From Mogibacterium sp. (lineage in GTDB: Bacteria > Bacillota > Clostridia > Peptostreptococcales > Anaerovoracaceae): a stretch of 30,733 bases of DNA. Under the pieces are notes generated by a model. The model had not been told where the DNA came from. It worked only from the letters and a program-made list of their open reading frames with translations, and did no database searches. Shown here in pieces: positions 6,973-13,315 of this stretch (its first letter is position 1; each line of letters opens with the position of its first letter). Made by a program: the position numbers and the translations under genes. The stretch lies in assembly GCA_017434685.1 (NCBI GenBank), contig JAFREV010000099.1:1-30733 (forward strand). The letters run 5' to 3'.

Positions 6973-8339
6973 AGCAAACTTCAAGAATTACATCTACATA
7001 TTCGGCAGATACCATGGGCGTGTGCTCGGCTCTCTTTGAGCTGGGCGGCATGACCATAATGCACGATGCCTCAGGCTGCAACTCGACATATACGACTCAC
7101 GATGAACCGCGTTGGTACGACATGGACAGCATGGTGTACATCTCCGCGCTTACTGAAATGGAAGCCATAATGGGAGATGATGAAAAACTGTTGGGAGATA
7201 TCGAAGATGCAGTAAGAGAACTACATCCTAAGTTCGTGGCAATTGCCGGCACGCCGATACCGACCATGACAGGTTTTGATTTCGAGGCGGTGGCAGCTGT
7301 CGCAGAGCAGAGGACGGGCGTGCCGTGTTTCGGCTTTGCAACTACGGGCATGAACACCTACATTCACGGTGTATCGATGGCCTTCGAAACCCTGGCAAAA
7401 CGCGTAGTTAAAGATATTAAAACAGAAAAGAAAAAAGAATTGCCGTCAGATAACGAGAGGCAAGATGTACAAGAAGAAAGTTTCTCAAAACATACAGATA
7501 GCAATCAGTACGGCAGCCATTCAACAACTCCCAAAAAACTAAAGGTCAACATCATCGGCCTGACACCGCTCGACTTCTCAGTCAACGGGCAGGACTCTTC
7601 GATAGCATCATGGCTCGAGTCCGAAAATTTCGAAGTAGTCTCGCGCTGGGCCATGGGCTCAACGCTTGAAGAAATCGCCATGGCCGGCGAAGCCGACGTC
7701 AACCTCGTCGTCTCCGCCTCAGGCCTCGCCGCGGCGAAAGTCCTTTTTGAAAGATTCGGCATGCCTTATGCAGTCGGACTTCCAATCGGCCATGAGCTTC
7801 CAGGGGCTTTCGCGGACCTGATCAAAACCAAGGTACGGGAATTCAAAGAGGCGGATGCTTCGGCGGCCACATTCGAATCCCGCGAGATCAGCATCCACTC
7901 CGGCATATTCCTCGCCGGTTCCGATTCTCAAAACTCTGCTGCTCAGAACGCAACAGCGGAGAGAAAAAACACAACAGACAGTGTGCAACCATACAAGAAA
8001 GGTTTCACCGCCATAATAGGAGAGGGCGTTGCATCGTTCTCACTCGCGAACGCTGTTGAGCTCGATCTCGGCATTCCTGCCAAAGTGCTCTGCACTACGG
8101 AATGCCCGGAGGATATGCTCCGCGAGTGCGACCGCATTACGCCGGACGAAGACGACATAATCCCGGAACTTGAAGGCGCGGCATACATAATCGCAGATCC
8201 GCTCTACAAACCGATCTGCCCGCCGGAAGCCAAATTCATTCCGCTTCCGAGCGAAGGTTTTTCCGGCCGCCTCTACAGAGACGAAATCCCAAATTTGATA
8301 ACAGACTTTGAGGACTTTTTAAAGAAAAGATGCATATAA
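6969..8339 (+). CDS. NifK-like (nitrogenase component 1 family) subunit with two inserted linkers
   Basis: The protein has 456 residues. The N-terminus DTMGVCSALFELGGMTIMHD followed by ASGCNSTYTTHDEP resembles the NifK/NifN start, giving C19 and C37; C37 corresponds to the second NifK P-cluster cysteine. Where NifK has its third ligand, this protein reads GTPIPTMTGFDFE with no cysteine. Two hydrophilic, low-complexity linkers (about residues 148-193 and 318-345) separate Rossmann-like blocks. The first is visibly more AT-rich than its surroundings. The start at 6969 is chosen because GGAGG at 6955-6959 lies 9 nt upstream and the ATG overlaps the upstream TGA (ATGA), which implies translational coupling. 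An ATG at 6960 is too close to the ribosome binding site. The last codons and stop fall inside a hairpin element (8311-8538). Confidence 0.8.
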   Translation: MKQTSRITSTYSADTMGVCSALFELGGMTIMHDASGCNSTYTTHDEPRWYDMDSMVYISALTEMEAIMGDDEKLLGDIEDAVRELHPKFVAIAGTPIPTMTGFDFEAVAAVAEQRTGVPCFGFATTGMNTYIHGVSMAFETLAKRVVKDIKTEKKKELPSDNERQDVQEESFSKHTDSNQYGSHSTTPKKLKVNIIGLTPLDFSVNGQDSSIASWLESENFEVVSRWAMGSTLEEIAMAGEADVNLVVSASGLAAAKVLFERFGMPYAVGLPIGHELPGAFADLIKTKVREFKEADASAATFESREISIHSGIFLAGSDSQNSAAQNATAERKNTTDSVQPYKKGFTAIIGEGVASFSLANAVELDLGIPAKVLCTTECPEDMLRECDRITPDEDDIIPELEGAAYIIADPLYKPICPPEAKFIPLPSEGFSGRLYRDEIPNLITDFEDFLKKRCI

Positions 8340-8538
8340 CCTCAAAAATACGCATGCTATGCATCTTTTTGCGACACGACCTCCCGCTGAAGGATGAGAG
8401 ATGCCGAAAAAGCGGACGATAATCTCGTTTTCTATGTTTATCGTAAAGTTGTAAAAATCCCGAGAGTCCGCGACTTTCAAAAATGATGCATAAAGGCATA
8501 AAAAATGCAGTCAAATGCATCATTTGCTGAAAAACTCC
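8311..8538 (+). repeat. Possible structural relative of the palindromic element (GATGCAT version)
   Basis: This segment starts AGGACTTTTTAAAG and ends GAAAAACTCC, matching the termini of the elements at 5386 and 27001. Inside are two stem-loops, AAAAGATGCATA/TATGCATCTTTT (8325-8336 and 8358-8369) and AAATGATGCAT/ATGCATCATTT (8481-8491 and 8515-8525). In each, the arms start 33-34 nt apart, the same spacing as in the other elements, but the arm sequence differs (GATGCAT instead of CATACAT). The left end overlaps the last codons of the NifK-like gene. Membership rests on architecture more than sequence and is tentative. Confidence 0.35.
8325..8370 (+). terminator. Terminator-like hairpin at the end of the NifK-like gene
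   Basis: AAAAGATGCATA and TATGCATCTTTT form a perfect 12-bp stem with a 21-nt loop, ending in CTTTTT. The left arm includes the final codons of the NifK-like gene and the stop codon is in the loop. It could end the transport/nitrogenase-like transcript or stabilise its 3' end. Confidence 0.5.
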
Positions 8539-8544
8539 TTCAGC
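8526..8544 (+). other. Small hairpin in the intergenic leader
   Basis: GCTGAA pairs with TTCAGC around AAACTCC. No T-run follows. It lies at the right edge of the element starting at 8311. From here to about 8695 I see no further clear signal. Confidence 0.35.
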
Positions 8545-8698
8545 AAAAGTATTCAGTCCCAAATTCAGGTGAGAAAAAGGGAAATATAAATCTTCTAAGC
8601 TCTCATCCAAACGGGACAATGAAGAATACAGCTTTGCCAATATTCAGAAGTGACAGCGCCAAAAAGTTTAACTGAGATGTGCGGTTGCCTTAAATAAG

Positions 8699-8725
8699 AT
8701 TGTTCCCTGCCCTAGGCGGGACAAT
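8699..8725 (+). promoter_or_regulatory. Dyad ATTGTTCCC / GGGACAAT upstream of the binding-protein gene
   Basis: ATTGTTCCC (8699-8707) and GGGACAAT (8718-8725) form a dyad with a GC-rich centre, followed by an A/T-rich stretch rather than a T-run. Half-sites of the same type, TTGTTCC and GGGACA, occur in the attenuator hairpin before the permease (1644-1662). Another GGGACAAT stands alone at 8613-8620. A shared operator for the two transport transcripts is possible; a simple hairpin is the alternative. Confidence 0.4.
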
Positions 8726-8757
8726 ATATAAAATATTAAAAAAGGAGGACTCTGAAT

Positions 8758-9930
8758 ATGAAGATCGAGAATCTGAGTATGAAGACGAAGATAATTATTG
8801 CACTTATGATGGCTATGGCCCTGGCACTCTCTTGCCTTGCGGCCTGCGGCGCAAAAGGCGAACCTGCAACTGAGGATGCGGGCGGCAGCGACGCAAATGC
8901 CGGAACGATCACCATCACCGACCATGCCGACAAACAGGTCGAGGTACCTACGGAGATCAACAGAATCGCTGTTTGCGACATATTCCCGATTCCGAGTGTA
9001 CTCGCCGTGTTCTTTGATTCGGCAGACAAAATCGTGGGCATGCCTGAACCGAGCAAGACAGCCGCTGAGAACGGACTGCTCGGACAGCTCTATCCTGAAA
9101 TCCTGAACGCGGAGACAGGATACATCGACGGCAGCAATGTTAACATGGAGGAGCTTGCCAAACTCGAGCCGGATGTTGTTATCTACAGCGCGTCCAGCCC
9201 AGAGCTCGGAGAGCAGCTCACAAATGCGGGTTTTGCGGCAGTAGCCATCTCCGTTAATAAATGGAACTACGACTGCATCGAAACCCTGAACAACTGGATC
9301 GACCTGCTGAGCCAGATGTTCCCTGACAGCGACAAGGCTGAACTCGTAAAGACAAGATCCAACGAGATGTACGACATGGTGCAGGAACGCGTCAAAGACA
9401 TTCCGGATGAAGAGAAAGCCAATGCTTTCTTCCTCTTCCAGTACGATGACACAACGCTCCTGACTTCCGGCAAACAGTTCTTTGGTCAGTGGTGGGCTGA
9501 TGCCATCGGTGCCAAGAACGTCGCTGTCGAGCTCGAGAACGACAACTCGGTGCCTGCCAACATGGAGCAGATTTATACATGGAATCCGAATCTCATATTC
9601 ATAACCAACTTCAACAAGTACTATCCGGATGACCTCTACAACAACACGGTGGAAGGTTATGACTGGAGCCCGGTTGAGGCTGTTAAGAACCAGAGAGTTT
9701 ACAAGATGCCGCTCGGCATGTACAGAAGCTACACCCCTGGTGTTGACTGTCCGGTTACTCTGCTTTGGATGGCAAAGACAGCTTATCCGGAAAAATTCGA
9801 GGATGTTGATGTAATCAAAACAACCAAGGATTATTACAAAGAAGTATTCGGTATCGACCTGACTGACGACCAGGCCAAATCCATATTCGAACCGGCACAG
9901 AGTGCAGGCGGCGGCTTCGCGTATCAGTAG
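8758..9930 (+). CDS. Substrate-binding lipoprotein of a metal-chelate ABC transporter (FepB/BtuF fold, PF01497 type)
   Basis: This 390-residue precursor has a Lys-rich start, a hydrophobic core and a lipobox LAAC with lipidated Cys at residue 30, then a Gly/Asp/Ala linker. The mature part begins with the family pattern TITITDHADKQVEVP, followed by RIAVCD, then MEELAKLEPDVVIYSAS and a late section including NPNLIFITNFN. It should be anchored outside the membrane and deliver a ligand to the FecCD-type permease and ATPase at 1692-3525, since no second such permease is present. GGAGG lies about 9 nt upstream of the ATG. A 418-nt leader separates it from the NifK-like gene, so it may have its own promoter. 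Separation of the binding protein from its permease by the nitrogenase-like genes ties transport and enzyme together. Confidence 0.9.
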   Translation: MKIENLSMKTKIIIALMMAMALALSCLAACGAKGEPATEDAGGSDANAGTITITDHADKQVEVPTEINRIAVCDIFPIPSVLAVFFDSADKIVGMPEPSKTAAENGLLGQLYPEILNAETGYIDGSNVNMEELAKLEPDVVIYSASSPELGEQLTNAGFAAVAISVNKWNYDCIETLNNWIDLLSQMFPDSDKAELVKTRSNEMYDMVQERVKDIPDEEKANAFFLFQYDDTTLLTSGKQFFGQWWADAIGAKNVAVELENDNSVPANMEQIYTWNPNLIFITNFNKYYPDDLYNNTVEGYDWSPVEAVKNQRVYKMPLGMYRSYTPGVDCPVTLLWMAKTAYPEKFEDVDVIKTTKDYYKEVFGIDLTDDQAKSIFEPAQSAGGGFAYQ

Positions 9931-10039
9931 AGAAAAGGCCATCAGCAAAGGCCTGTCCAAATAGAAGGACAAAGGCAAAGGCCGGCGCAGATTAAAAACC
10001 AATAGTCATCTACAAAGACTAAGGCAAATATTCAAAGAG

Positions 10040-10067
10040 AAAGAGGCGGATATAACGCCTCTTTCTT
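10040..10067 (+). terminator. Rho-independent terminator after the binding-protein gene
   Basis: AAAGAGGCG (10040-10048) pairs with CGCCTCTTT (10056-10064) around GATATAA, followed by CTT. It lies about 110 nt after the stop of the lipoprotein gene and closes that transcription unit. The intervening 9931-10039 holds only weak hairpins such as TGTCC/GGACA. Confidence 0.75.
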
Positions 10068-10124
10068 GGTATTAGTATTTGTAATATCAAGCATGAAAAA
10101 CTCCCATTTTACAGGCTCTGCGGT

Positions 10125-10183
10125 GTGTGTTAATTTGTTGTCAGAAACAAACAGCAGTACAAACTGCAATTTCAAATACACAT
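10125..10183 (+). other. Folded leader upstream of the first micropeptide
   Basis: TTTGTT (10134-10139) pairs with AACAAA (10146-10151), GCAGT (10154-10158) with ACTGC (10163-10167), and GTGT with ACAC (10178-10181) can close both into a three-way junction just before the ribosome binding site. It could regulate the micropeptide mRNA. It is not matched to a known class. Confidence 0.3.
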
Positions 10184-10202
10184 TCTAACAGGAGGAATAG
10201 TC

Positions 10203-10286
10203 ATGTTATACGTAGTAGGAATCGTAGTAGTAACCGGTATCATCACATATTTCTATGAGACACACACACCGGATTCAACAAAATAA
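10203..10286 (+). CDS. 27-residue single-pass membrane micropeptide
   Basis: This small gene encodes MLYVVGIVVVTGIITYFYE followed by a polar tail ending TPDSTK. GGAGG at 10191-10195 is 7 nt upstream of the ATG, an excellent ribosome binding site, and a bidirectional terminator follows the stop. The first 18 or so residues form one membrane segment; the short polar C-terminus is probably cytoplasmic or external. It resembles the 29-residue peptide at 29894-29983 in length, ML start, hydrophobic run and a Glu-His-Pro-containing tail, and both lie next to closely related LysR genes. Small subunits of amino-acid transporters are one precedent for such peptides, but no transporter gene follows this copy. 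Function unknown. Confidence 0.7.
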   Translation: MLYVVGIVVVTGIITYFYETHTPDSTK

Positions 10287-10340
10287 GCATCTCCTTACTT
10301 AAGAGAAACTCATTACAAAAACTAAAGTAAAGATTGAAGA

Positions 10341-10373
10341 AAAAACCCGCTTGTAGAAGCGGGCCTTTTCTTT
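10341..10373. terminator. Bidirectional terminator between micropeptide and LysR gene
   Basis: CCCGCTT (10346-10352) pairs with AAGCGGG (10357-10363). An A-rich run precedes it and CCTTTTCTTT follows, so it can terminate the plus-strand micropeptide transcript and the minus-strand LysR transcript, whose stop codon is at 10372-10374. Confidence 0.8.
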
Positions 10374-11238
10374 ATTTGATATTCTCTTTTATATACTTGA
10401 TTACGAATCTCGTCAGCGGCCCCGCATCAGCGAGGGACTTTAAGGCTATGCCCATAGTCCTGTATGAGTCAGGCTCGAGCTTCCTGGCTTCGTACTTGCC
10501 CGGGAACTCGCTGATTGTAAGCTGAGGTATAATGGCCAGTCCCAAACCTTTTTGCACCATCGAGAGGACGGCGAAGTCGTCTCTTGAGAAGTATTTAACC
10601 TCAGGTATAAAGCCCGCTTTCTCAAATATCCTATACGGGTCCAGGTCGTAGCTTTCATAGGTCATAATGAAAGGCTGCTTCTTGAGTTTGCTGATCGGAA
10701 CGGATTCGAGGCGTGCCAATTTATGTCCGGGTGGCATAACCACCAGCATAGGATCTTCGAGTATAGGAATGAAGTCAATGTTCGGTTTTCTGGGATCGCT
10801 CATAAGTGCCATATCCAGAGAGCCGTCCATAATACCGTGAAGCATCTCCTCATGCCCGATCTCTTCTATACGAAATACCACATCGGGATAGTTGTTCTGA
10901 AAGTACTGCAATATTTGCGGCACCCAGTAAACCGACGTACTCGGAAAGGAGCCTATTCTGAGATTGCCCTTGCGCAGGCCCTGTATTTCGGCCATTTCCT
11001 GATTGAGCTTCTCTTCGCATCTTATGAGTTCTCTCATGGCGGGCAGGAGAATCTTAGCTTCGTTTGTAGCCTCCACGCCCCTGTTGGTTTTGACCAGCAA
11101 AGGAAATCCTATCTCTTCCTCGTAGGCTTTCATGGCCTGGGTGAGATAAGACTGTGTATAGCCGAGCATTTCTCCGGCCTTGGTGAGGCTTCCCTGCTCA
11201 ATTGCAGTTATTAGGACTTTAATTCTTTGTGTATTCAA
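10372..11238 (-). CDS. LysR-family transcriptional regulator (copy 1)
   Basis: This 288-residue protein has a winged helix-turn-helix at about residues 1-58 (GSLTKAGEMLGYTQSYLTQ and KAYEEEIGFPLLVKTNRG) and a two-lobe effector-binding domain with GNLRIGSF near residue 90. The start codon is TTG, supported by CGGAG just upstream and by alignment with the ATG-started paralogue at 28836-29705, whose N-terminus is nearly the same (MNT). The two regulators share length and many blocks, for example DVVFRIEE against NVVFEIEE and DDFAVL in both. It points towards the micropeptide gene at 10203 and away from the zincin at 11362. LysR proteins usually bind divergent promoters and respond to a small-molecule coinducer; a target here cannot be proved. 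Confidence 0.93.
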   Translation of the reverse strand: MNTQRIKVLITAIEQGSLTKAGEMLGYTQSYLTQAMKAYEEEIGFPLLVKTNRGVEATNEAKILLPAMRELIRCEEKLNQEMAEIQGLRKGNLRIGSFPSTSVYWVPQILQYFQNNYPDVVFRIEEIGHEEMLHGIMDGSLDMALMSDPRKPNIDFIPILEDPMLVVMPPGHKLARLESVPISKLKKQPFIMTYESYDLDPYRIFEKAGFIPEVKYFSRDDFAVLSMVQKGLGLAIIPQLTISEFPGKYEARKLEPDSYRTMGIALKSLADAGPLTRFVIKYIKENIK

Positions 11239-11361
11239 GTTTTTCTCCGTTCGATTTTAAGCTGTGTTGTTATTCAGATTGTACTTTTATTGTGCGATGC
11301 AGTCAAAACAAGATATGCAGAAATCGCAAAACCATATTTGCTTTTGTGCTAAAATATATCC

Positions 11362-11736
11362 ATGGTAGATATAGACAGATTCTTTGAATTGCTGACCGAG
11401 GTATGCGAGGAGCTGCCGGATGAATTCTTTCGCGAGCTGCACCAGGGAGTGTTGCTTTCGGAAGCGCTTAAGATATCTCCTTATGCGAGAAGCGAGGACC
11501 TCTATATAATGGGTGAATACAGGCGCGCGTACTACGGCAACCAAATTACGATATATTACGGCTCGTTCGAAAAAGCGTATGTACATATTGATGAAGAGGC
11601 TCTCAAAGACAAACTACGCGAGACTGTGAGGCACGAGTTCCGACATCACATGGAGCACCTCTCCGGCATGTACGGAGCTGACTCGCTCGAGCGCGAAGAC
11701 CGGATTCAGATGAGACGTTATCTCAGAGGGGAATAG
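11362..11736 (+). CDS. Minimal zincin-type metallopeptidase (PF06262-like)
   Basis: This 124-residue protein has a C-terminal HEFRHH zinc-binding motif in VRHEFRHHMEHLSGM, preceded by GEYRRAYYGNQITIYYGSF, the layout of the short PF06262 metallopeptidase family. The two His and the Glu of HExxH are intact, so it may be active. There is no signal peptide or membrane segment, so it is expected in the cytoplasm. No Shine-Dalgarno is visible before the ATG, and TAAAAT at 11350-11355 is close enough that the mRNA could be nearly leaderless. The amino-acid transporter gene starts 14 nt after its stop, so the genes may be co-transcribed. The biological substrate of this family is not established. Confidence 0.8.
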   Translation: MVDIDRFFELLTEVCEELPDEFFRELHQGVLLSEALKISPYARSEDLYIMGEYRRAYYGNQITIYYGSFEKAYVHIDEEALKDKLRETVRHEFRHHMEHLSGMYGADSLEREDRIQMRRYLRGE

Positions 11737-11749
11737 GAATTCCATTAGT

Positions 11750-13315
11750 ATGAAAGCACTTAAGGCAAATTGCAGAATCGCAAAGATGAATCGCCGCATC
11801 AAATATGCTGCGTTGCTTGTTGTGCTCATTGCGCTGGCGCTGTCGCTTTCGACCTGTGCAAATAAAAAAGAAGCGATTACTTCCGTATCGCAGCTTAATG
11901 ATCCGAACATTACAATCGGAGTAGCGCAGGACACAGCTGAGGGGAAACTGGTCGAAAAAGATTATCCGAAAGCCAATATCCAATATATAAGAGGAGAGGT
12001 AGAAGCTTACACCTCTGTTTCTCAAGGAAAGATAGACGCCTTTATTTTCAATAAGGTGACCATGCAAACAGCGATGGTCAATGGCCTTACCGGAGTCAGA
12101 ATTCTGGATGAAAGCGTGGGGGAACCTGTCTACAGTGGAGTGGCATTCTCACCTGTGACCAAGGTCCCGGACCTGGAGAACAGTGTAAATGCTTTTGTTG
12201 ATGAGCTTACTGCCGACGGCACGCTTGATGAAATGACTAAACGCTGGATAGGTACTGCAGACGCGAAAATGCCGAACATACCGAAGCCGAGTAATCCCCA
12301 AAAGCATGTCGTAATCGGAACTACGGGTGCAAACATGCCGTATACTTACTACTCCGGAACCGATCTTACGGGATATGACATAGAGCTCGCTTACAGATTT
12401 GCACTTTGGTTTGATGCGTCAATCGAGTTTAAAGTATATGATTACAGCGGAATTGTCCCGGCGGCACAGAGTGGAGACATAGATTGCATATTTGCGAACA
12501 TGTTTATAACTCCGGAGCGTCAGGAAGCATTGCATTTCTCGCATCCTACCAGCAAAAGCGATATCGGCGTGATGGTAAAAGATGACAGCGCAGCCAATCC
12601 GATTGGAAATATTCGAAACAGCTTCTACAAGACCTTTGTACGCGAAGGCAGGTACAGGCTTTTCATAAAAGGAATAGGCATGACTTTATTGATAACCATT
12701 CTGGCTGTCCTTTGCGGCAGTATACTGGGGTTTTCAATATTCATGGCCTGCAGGCGCGGCAACCGGATAGCAAACGGATTTGCCCGTACATTTAATTGGC
12801 TGATGAACGGAATGCCTATAGTTGTGCTGTTGATGATACTGTACTATATCGTTTTTGCATCGACGGATATACCGGGATCGATTGTTGCGGCGTTAGCATT
12901 CACCTTGACTTTTGGCGCTGAGGTTTACAGCATGTTGAGAACCGCTGTCGGTACTATTGACATTGGTCAGACAGAAGCCGCTTACACTCTCGGATACACA
13001 GACTTGAAGGCGTTTTTCAGACACATATTGCCGCAGGCGATGCCGCATTTTATGCCTCCGTATAAGGCCGCTTTGGTCAATCTCGTAAAAGCCACATCGA
13101 TAGTAGGATACGTAGGGGTGCAGGATTTGACAAAGGTGGCAGATATCGTAAGGAGCAGAACTTACGAAGCATTCTTCCCGCTTATTGCAATTGCCGTAAT
13201 CTATTTCATACTGGCCGGCATACTTGTGTTCTTTATAGATCGCCTCATGAACAAGCTCGATCCTACAAAGCGCAAAGCAGAGGATATTTTGAAAGGGGTC
13301 AGAACTCATGATTGA
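11750..13315 (+). CDS. Fused substrate-binding/permease protein of a polar amino-acid ABC transporter, with permuted binding lobes
   Basis: The protein has 521 residues. An N-terminal hydrophobic segment ends LSLSTC, so it is an anchor or an atypical lipobox. Residues about 42-167 look like the C-lobe of an SBP_bac_3 protein (SQLNDPNITIGVAQDTAEG, then VSQGKIDAFIF and LTADGTLDEMTKRWIG). Residues about 183-285 look like the N-lobe (MPYTYYSGTDLTGYDIELA, GIVPAAQSGDIDCIFANM, ITPERQEALHFS). So the usual lobe order is reversed, a circular permutation, before a HisM/GlnP-type permease at about 300-510 with the EAA-like loop IDIGQTEAAYTLGYTDL. It overlaps the ATPase gene by 8 nt. It should import a polar amino acid, exact substrate unknown. 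M13 (11786) is an alternative start; neither has a strong ribosome binding site. Confidence 0.88.
   Translation: MKALKANCRIAKMNRRIKYAALLVVLIALALSLSTCANKKEAITSVSQLNDPNITIGVAQDTAEGKLVEKDYPKANIQYIRGEVEAYTSVSQGKIDAFIFNKVTMQTAMVNGLTGVRILDESVGEPVYSGVAFSPVTKVPDLENSVNAFVDELTADGTLDEMTKRWIGTADAKMPNIPKPSNPQKHVVIGTTGANMPYTYYSGTDLTGYDIELAYRFALWFDASIEFKVYDYSGIVPAAQSGDIDCIFANMFITPERQEALHFSHPTSKSDIGVMVKDDSAANPIGNIRNSFYKTFVREGRYRLFIKGIGMTLLITILAVLCGSILGFSIFMACRRGNRIANGFARTFNWLMNGMPIVVLLMILYYIVFASTDIPGSIVAALAFTLTFGAEVYSMLRTAVGTIDIGQTEAAYTLGYTDLKAFFRHILPQAMPHFMPPYKAALVNLVKATSIVGYVGVQDLTKVADIVRSRTYEAFFPLIAIAVIYFILAGILVFFIDRLMNKLDPTKRKAEDILKGVRTHD

Noticed and set aside
8545..8757. Cobalamin riboswitch before the binding-protein gene
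   Set aside because: The conserved B12-box-type GCCACTG sequence is not present and no matching overall fold was found by eye.
1267..9930. Genuine nitrogen fixation operon
   Set aside because: The NifH-like protein is canonical, but component-1 proteins lack key P-cluster and FeMo-co ligands, and nifB, nifE, nifN and nifV are absent.
10086..10105. Fragment of the palindromic element (AAAAACTCCCAT)
   Set aside because: Only one short end is present; there is no left end or internal stem, so it is likely chance.
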